From: Chloroflexota bacterium
GTDB taxonomy: Bacteria; Chloroflexota; Anaerolineae; Anaerolineales; UBA4823
DNA length: 9,683 nt
Reading direction: 5' to 3'
NCBI GenBank assembly: GCA_021849525.1
Contig: JAJZSS010000031.1
Location: 1-9,683, forward strand
The notes beneath the pieces were generated by a model that saw only the letters and a list, made by a program, of their open reading frames with translations, did no database searches and had not been told where the DNA came from. A program made the translations under genes and the position numbers. Positions 6,567 to 9,683 of this stretch are shown one piece after another (positions within the stretch are counted from its first letter, which is position 1; each line of letters starts with the position of its first letter).

Positions 6567-8150
6567 TTATTTTGAGGATGCGAGTTGTAGGATGGTGACT
6601 TCCGCCGAATGGTATACGGGGATGGTCTGGGCGCCGTTGACCAGGAGCGCTTCCAGGCCGCTCGGCTGGGGTGCCAGACTCCAGCTCGAAGCCGGAACCA
6701 GCTTGCGTAAATAGATATATTCGAATTCCAGGTGATATTCTCTCTCCCAGTCCTGAATACAGGCTGGTGTTTGTTGGATGCAGTTTTGGATCTTTCGCCC
6801 ACGATCTTTGATTTCTTCAAATTTGTGGTTCCCATCCCATTCGTAACCCTGCACGGTGGCCACACTGCTCCGTCCGGTCAGGGCCGGGAACCATTCAGAG
6901 GTGGGGTCGCTCAGGGGATCATCGCCGGTCAGTACCAAAAATCGGCTGTCTTCGGGGGTATTTGCGCCAATCCAGGCGAACGCTGATTGGTCCGCGGTGG
7001 ACAGCGTCTTCGTCCCGGCAAGGATCAGCGGGATGACGAGAGCGGAAAGGGTCCATTGGGCAAACAAGAGGCCGAACAGTCCTTTGGCGGCTGGGCTGGT
7101 CAGGGGAATCCTGGGTTCTTCGGGTAAGTTGGAAGTCTGACCAGAGGATGGGAAGCTGGTCAGGATATTCAACAGGCAGTCGCTGGCCAGGAGGGCAATC
7201 AGTGGGGTGAGATACAGGGGCGCGCTGCGCGGCTCGGAGAAAAAAATGACCAGCAGCCAGACCGGGAGGAAGAATTGTCGCCTGGCAATCTGCCAGAAGA
7301 AACCGACCAGCGCCAACACCCCTATGGTTGCCAGGCCATATTCGTTGGTGATATTAAAGCGAAAGAGCTGGACCAATGCCTGCAGGCTGTGCCAGCCAGT
7401 CCGGCTGGCTGCCAGGTAGGGCTCCAGACCGTGGCGTGCCAGGTTCGGGAGCCACCAGCAAGCGGTGAGCAGCAGTACCAGCCCGGCAACCACCACCGAA
7501 TTCACCACGCCGGTTTTCCTGCGACCGAAAAATAAGAAAAAGACCAGGGCGCTGATGGCTGTATGAAGGGCAGTCTCCGGGTGGCATAGGATTGTTACCG
7601 AAGCCAGGAGCGCCGTCCAGAGAATATCGGTTTTCGTGTCCCGGGTATAGAGCGAATGGATGCGCTGGAGGGTCAAAAGAGCGAAAAATATGGCTGGGGC
7701 GCGGGTCAGCCCGCCGCCCATGATCAACCAGTCGAAAGTGGTTGGCAGCAAGGCAAAAATGAGTGTGGCAGCTCCGATATGCACCGGATTTTTGATCAGG
7801 TTTTGAGCCAGCACAAAAAATGCCGGGATGCACAGTACTGAAAAAATTGCCGGAAGGATGCGGAAAATATCAATCAGCTCCCAGCCCATCCAATCATTCA
7901 GGCCGCCTGCCAGGTAAAACGGCAGGGGAGGATAGGCAAAGGGAAGGTTCAACTGATTGTAGCTGGTTGATTCCGGTAGCCGGTATTGATTTTCTTGTAG
8001 ATCCCGGGTCATGGCATAGAAAAGCCCACCGTCGTTCAGCGGGAAAGCAGAGGCAACCACCTGGCTCAGGCGGATATAGCCTCCCAGCAGGATGGCGAGG
8101 ATTAAAAATATAATTGCCGGATTGGTGCTGGAGGATGGGTGATCTCTCAT
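6567..8150 (-). CDS. GT-C-like polytopic membrane glycosyltransferase with C-terminal extracytoplasmic domain
   Basis: This 527-residue membrane protein has about nine to eleven hydrophobic segments in residues 12-383 and a soluble C-terminal part (about 384-527). The first loop holds FPLNDGGLFY (36-45, with D40 as candidate catalytic acid) and later FAYPPLPFYLAG (71-82). Both patterns are typical of ArnT/RgtA-like GT-C enzymes that transfer sugars from polyprenyl-phosphate donors outside the membrane. The C-terminal domain has EWFPALTGR (419-427), GYEW (435-438) and a cysteine pair (C457, C464) that could form a disulfide. The start ATG has AGAGAGG 6 nt upstream. The gene points the same way as the repeat-protein gene, 190 bp before it, and is divergent from the gene at 8275. 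The glycosyltransferase role is inferred from motif placement; donor and acceptor are unknown. Confidence 0.88.
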   Translation of the reverse strand: MRDHPSSSTNPAIIFLILAILLGGYIRLSQVVASAFPLNDGGLFYAMTRDLQENQYRLPESTSYNQLNLPFAYPPLPFYLAGGLNDWMGWELIDIFRILPAIFSVLCIPAFFVLAQNLIKNPVHIGAATLIFALLPTTFDWLIMGGGLTRAPAIFFALLTLQRIHSLYTRDTKTDILWTALLASVTILCHPETALHTAISALVFFLFFGRRKTGVVNSVVVAGLVLLLTACWWLPNLARHGLEPYLAASRTGWHSLQALVQLFRFNITNEYGLATIGVLALVGFFWQIARRQFFLPVWLLVIFFSEPRSAPLYLTPLIALLASDCLLNILTSFPSSGQTSNLPEEPRIPLTSPAAKGLFGLLFAQWTLSALVIPLILAGTKTLSTADQSAFAWIGANTPEDSRFLVLTGDDPLSDPTSEWFPALTGRSSVATVQGYEWDGNHKFEEIKDRGRKIQNCIQQTPACIQDWEREYHLEFEYIYLRKLVPASSWSLAPQPSGLEALLVNGAQTIPVYHSAEVTILQLASSK

Positions 8151-8156
8151 CCTGCG

Positions 8157-8163
8157 CCTCTCT
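8157..8163 (-). promoter_or_regulatory. Ribosome binding site for the gene starting at 8150
   Basis: AGAGAGG on the minus strand lies 6 nt before ATG 8150, a normal spacing. It supports this as the true start. Confidence 0.7.
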
Positions 8164-8194
8164 ACGTGTGAGATTTCATCGGATTGTGCTTTCC

Positions 8195-8200
8195 ATTATA
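8195..8200 (-). promoter_or_regulatory. Predicted -10 box (TATAAT) for the GT-C gene at 6567-8150
   Basis: There is an exact TATAAT on the minus strand. Transcription would start near 8188, leaving a leader of roughly 38 nt with the AGAGAGG site. No TTGACA-like -35 is seen at 16-18 bp; the shared 20-bp element begins 21 bp upstream. Confidence 0.55.
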
Positions 8201-8221
8201 TGCTGAGGCAGAGTGCCCGCA

Positions 8222-8241
8222 GGCTTACAAAAAAACAAGGT
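8222..8241. promoter_or_regulatory. Shared 20-bp promoter-associated element, copy 2, in a divergent promoter
   Basis: On the plus strand this reads GGCTTACAAAAAAACAAGGT, differing from copy 1 (6527-6546) at one base. It lies 21 bp from the minus-strand TATAAT (8195-8200) and 19 bp from the plus-strand TACAAT (8261-8266), so a factor bound here could affect both divergent genes. Confidence 0.6.
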
Positions 8242-8260
8242 CCAGGTTTGCGCAGTAAGG

Positions 8261-8266
8261 TACAAT
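8261..8266 (+). promoter_or_regulatory. Predicted -10 box (TACAAT) for a leaderless transcript starting at ATG 8275
   Basis: TACAAT ends 8 nt before ATG 8275, the same spacing as at 924-929/938. No Shine-Dalgarno lies before the ATG. This argues for 8275 as start rather than an in-frame upstream ATG at 8200. Confidence 0.5.
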
Positions 8267-8274
8267 TAATCCCT

Positions 8275-9531
8275 ATGGAAGCCCAAAAACGATTCATCCT
8301 GAACTTTTTTCTGCTGCTGCTTGCGGCAGCCGTCTTTGGGGGGTTGATCTGGGTGAATATTGGCTATGCCCGCCAGAATCCTGGCGGGTATGATTTCATC
8401 CCGCGCTGGCTCGGCACCCGGTTATTTATTATGGAGGGTCAAAGTCCGTACAGCGAGGCGACCACCCTGGAAATCCAACAGTATATCCTGGGTCGCCAAG
8501 CCCGGCCTGATGAAGACCAGTCCTTATTTGTATACCCGTTTTATTCATTCGTATTGTTTCTGCCATTCGCAGTTTTCGCAGATTTCGCCGTTGCCCGCGG
8601 GGTGCTGATGGCTGTGATGGAGGTGGCCATCCTGGTGATCGCCGGCCTGGGGATCAACCTGGCGCGCTGGAAAATCTCACCCCTCCAGCTTGGTTTCGTG
8701 ATGCTCTTCTCAGTTTTGGGTTATCACAGCGTCCGCCCGGTGATTAACACCAATATCTCGGTTTTGATCGCCCTATTCATCTTTCTGGCCCTGTGGGCTG
8801 TGCGCGAAAAGCATGATGTCCTGGCGGGGTTCCTGCTTGTCCTGGCAACCGCCAAGCCTCAAATGGTGGTCCTGCTGATCCCGTTGATCTTACTCTGGGC
8901 GCTATTCCAGCGCCGGTTATTAATTGTCACATCTTTCTTTGGTATTTTTACCGTCGTGATGGTCGCCAGCCTGCTCCTACTCCCTGGTTGGCCAATGGAT
9001 TTCCTGCGCCAGATGATCGCTTATCCTGATTATACGCTTGCAAACACACCTGGGGCGGTATTTAAAGAATGGTTACCTGGCATCGGCAGCCAGATGGGCT
9101 GGGTTATGACCGGGATCATGGCGTTTATCCTGCTCGTTGAATGGGTCCAGGCATTCAATAAAGACTTTCGCTGGTTCTACTGGACAGCCTGCCTGACCCT
9201 GGTGATCACCAACTGGTTCGGCGTCCAGACAGCAACTGAAAATTACATCGCTTTGCTCCCGGCTGTTATCCTGGTATTTGCCATCTGGGTAGAGCGCTGG
9301 CGCTGGCTGGGGCGCTTCCTCACCGGGCTGAGTATGCTGGTCCTGACCGGAGGTGTGTGGTGGTTATTCCTGGCGACTCTCGAATATCGTGATGGTGCCG
9401 CCTTCCAACATTCGGTAATGTTCTTTCCGCTTCCACTCTTTCTCCTAATCTGCCTGTTCTGGATCCGCCATTGGGCTGTACTGGAAACTCGGCCTCTTCT
9501 GGACGAGTTGCGCAGCTCGGTGCACGGATAA
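8275..9531 (+). CDS. GT87 / DUF2029-type polytopic membrane glycosyltransferase
   Basis: This 418-residue integral membrane protein has about ten hydrophobic segments. After the first segment (about 9-28) the loop has YDFIPRW (39-45, with D40 as candidate catalytic acid), then EGQSPYSE (54-61) and a FVYPFYSFVLFLPFA stretch. This layout of 'D-F', 'G-x-x-P-Y' and 'Y-P/F' followed by alternating helices is that of the GT87 (DUF2029) family. Members such as mycobacterial PI-mannosyltransferases add mannose or arabinose from polyprenyl-phosphate sugars on the outer face of the membrane. KPQM within ATAKPQMVVLL is another family-like spot. Length fits the family. ATG 8275 is chosen because a hydrophobic segment follows at once and a -10 box sits 8 nt upstream; a start at 8200 would add a basic, unrelated 25-residue extension overlapping the divergent promoter. 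The next gene follows after 42 bp. Confidence 0.85.
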   Translation: MEAQKRFILNFFLLLLAAAVFGGLIWVNIGYARQNPGGYDFIPRWLGTRLFIMEGQSPYSEATTLEIQQYILGRQARPDEDQSLFVYPFYSFVLFLPFAVFADFAVARGVLMAVMEVAILVIAGLGINLARWKISPLQLGFVMLFSVLGYHSVRPVINTNISVLIALFIFLALWAVREKHDVLAGFLLVLATAKPQMVVLLIPLILLWALFQRRLLIVTSFFGIFTVVMVASLLLLPGWPMDFLRQMIAYPDYTLANTPGAVFKEWLPGIGSQMGWVMTGIMAFILLVEWVQAFNKDFRWFYWTACLTLVITNWFGVQTATENYIALLPAVILVFAIWVERWRWLGRFLTGLSMLVLTGGVWWLFLATLEYRDGAAFQHSVMFFPLPLFLLICLFWIRHWAVLETRPLLDELRSSVHG

Positions 9532-9573
9532 CTAATTGTGGGCGCACGCCAGCTACACAATCAGCCTTCCCCC

Positions 9574-9683
9574 ATGAAAGCTATCCATCTCTTCCTGCTC
9601 TACTTGCTTTCCCTCCTGCTGCTTCTCTTCGTCGCCTTTTTCCAGCACAGTCCGGGCTATATGGATGCCGAATATTACCTGGC
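9574..9683 (+). CDS. N-terminus of a GT-C-like membrane protein, truncated by window edge
   Basis: Thirty-six codons are visible: MKAIHLF, a leucine-rich membrane segment (about residues 6-24), then QHSPGYMDAEYYLA. The 'GYMDAEYY' motif right after the first membrane helix matches the acidic first-loop motif of GT-C membrane glycosyltransferases (D31 and E33 as candidate catalytic or metal ligands). The gene starts 42 bp after the GT87-type gene in the same direction. No Shine-Dalgarno is visible before the ATG; CACAAT at 9556-9561 could be a weak -10 box giving a very short leader, or the gene may be co-transcribed. It is too short to assign to a family with certainty. Confidence 0.7.
   Translation, partial: MKAIHLFLLYLLSLLLLLFVAFFQHSPGYMDAEYYL

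Noticed and set aside
6527..8241. A mobile cassette bounded by the 20-bp direct repeats around the GT-C gene
   Set aside because: No transposase or integrase, no terminal inverted repeats, and both copies keep the same distance to a TATAAT box, which a promoter element explains better.
8200..8274. Start of the GT87-type gene at ATG 8200
   Set aside because: The extra 25 residues are basic and unlike the family, and the stretch overlaps the divergent promoter, the shared element and the TACAAT box.

Overview
The window looks like a chromosomal cell-envelope (surface glycan / glycoprotein) locus from a bacterium, most likely a member of the Chloroflexota (class Anaerolineae or a near relative). 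That placement is an inference. It rests on moderately GC-rich, densely packed genes, on several large polytopic 'GT-C-like' membrane proteins of kinds common in that phylum, and on a long exported repeat protein ending in a short hydrophobic/basic tail (NKLFLPALKH) like those I recall on many exported Chloroflexota proteins. No rRNA, tRNA, transposase, integrase or CRISPR array is visible.

Layout. (1) Positions 1-827, minus strand: an NAD-dependent sugar-nucleotide epimerase/dehydratase with a GTG start, cut off by the window edge at its C-terminus. (2) 938-2431, plus strand: a polytopic membrane protein with a DxD-WWHL first loop and a C-terminal extracytoplasmic domain, divergent from gene 1. 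(3) A strong bidirectional terminator at about 2446-2487 separates it from (4) 2543-6376, minus strand: a 1277-residue secreted protein made of ten FN3-like 'YYWRV' repeats interrupted by one non-repeat beta-rich domain. (5) 6567-8150, minus strand: a GT-C-like membrane protein with a C-terminal extracytoplasmic domain. (6) 8275-9531, plus strand: a GT87/DUF2029-type membrane glycosyltransferase, divergent from gene 5. (7) 9574 to the end, plus strand: the N-terminus of another GT-C-like membrane protein. There is no gene-free stretch over 300 bases; the largest gaps are about 190 bp (6377-6566), about 125 bp (8151-8274), 111 bp (2432-2542) and 110 bp (828-937).

How the genes may work together. 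Four polytopic proteins with the acidic first-loop motif of lipid-linked-sugar glycosyltransferases, a nucleotide-sugar-modifying enzyme and a very large secreted repeat protein suggest assembly of surface glycans, possibly including glycosylation of the repeat protein. That link is inferred from adjacency only.

Regulation. The three minus-strand genes each have an exact TATAAT box followed by a Shine-Dalgarno sequence. Two plus-strand genes (938 and 8275) lack a Shine-Dalgarno and carry a TAnnnT box ending exactly 8 nt before the ATG, as expected for leaderless transcripts. The most striking non-coding signal is a 20-bp element, GGCTTACAAAAWAACAAGGT (19/20 identical), at 6527-6546 and 8222-8241. 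Both copies lie 20-21 bp upstream of an exact TATAAT, one before the repeat-protein gene and one before the GT-C gene at 6567-8150. The second copy also sits midway in a divergent promoter. It may be a shared promoter element or operator.
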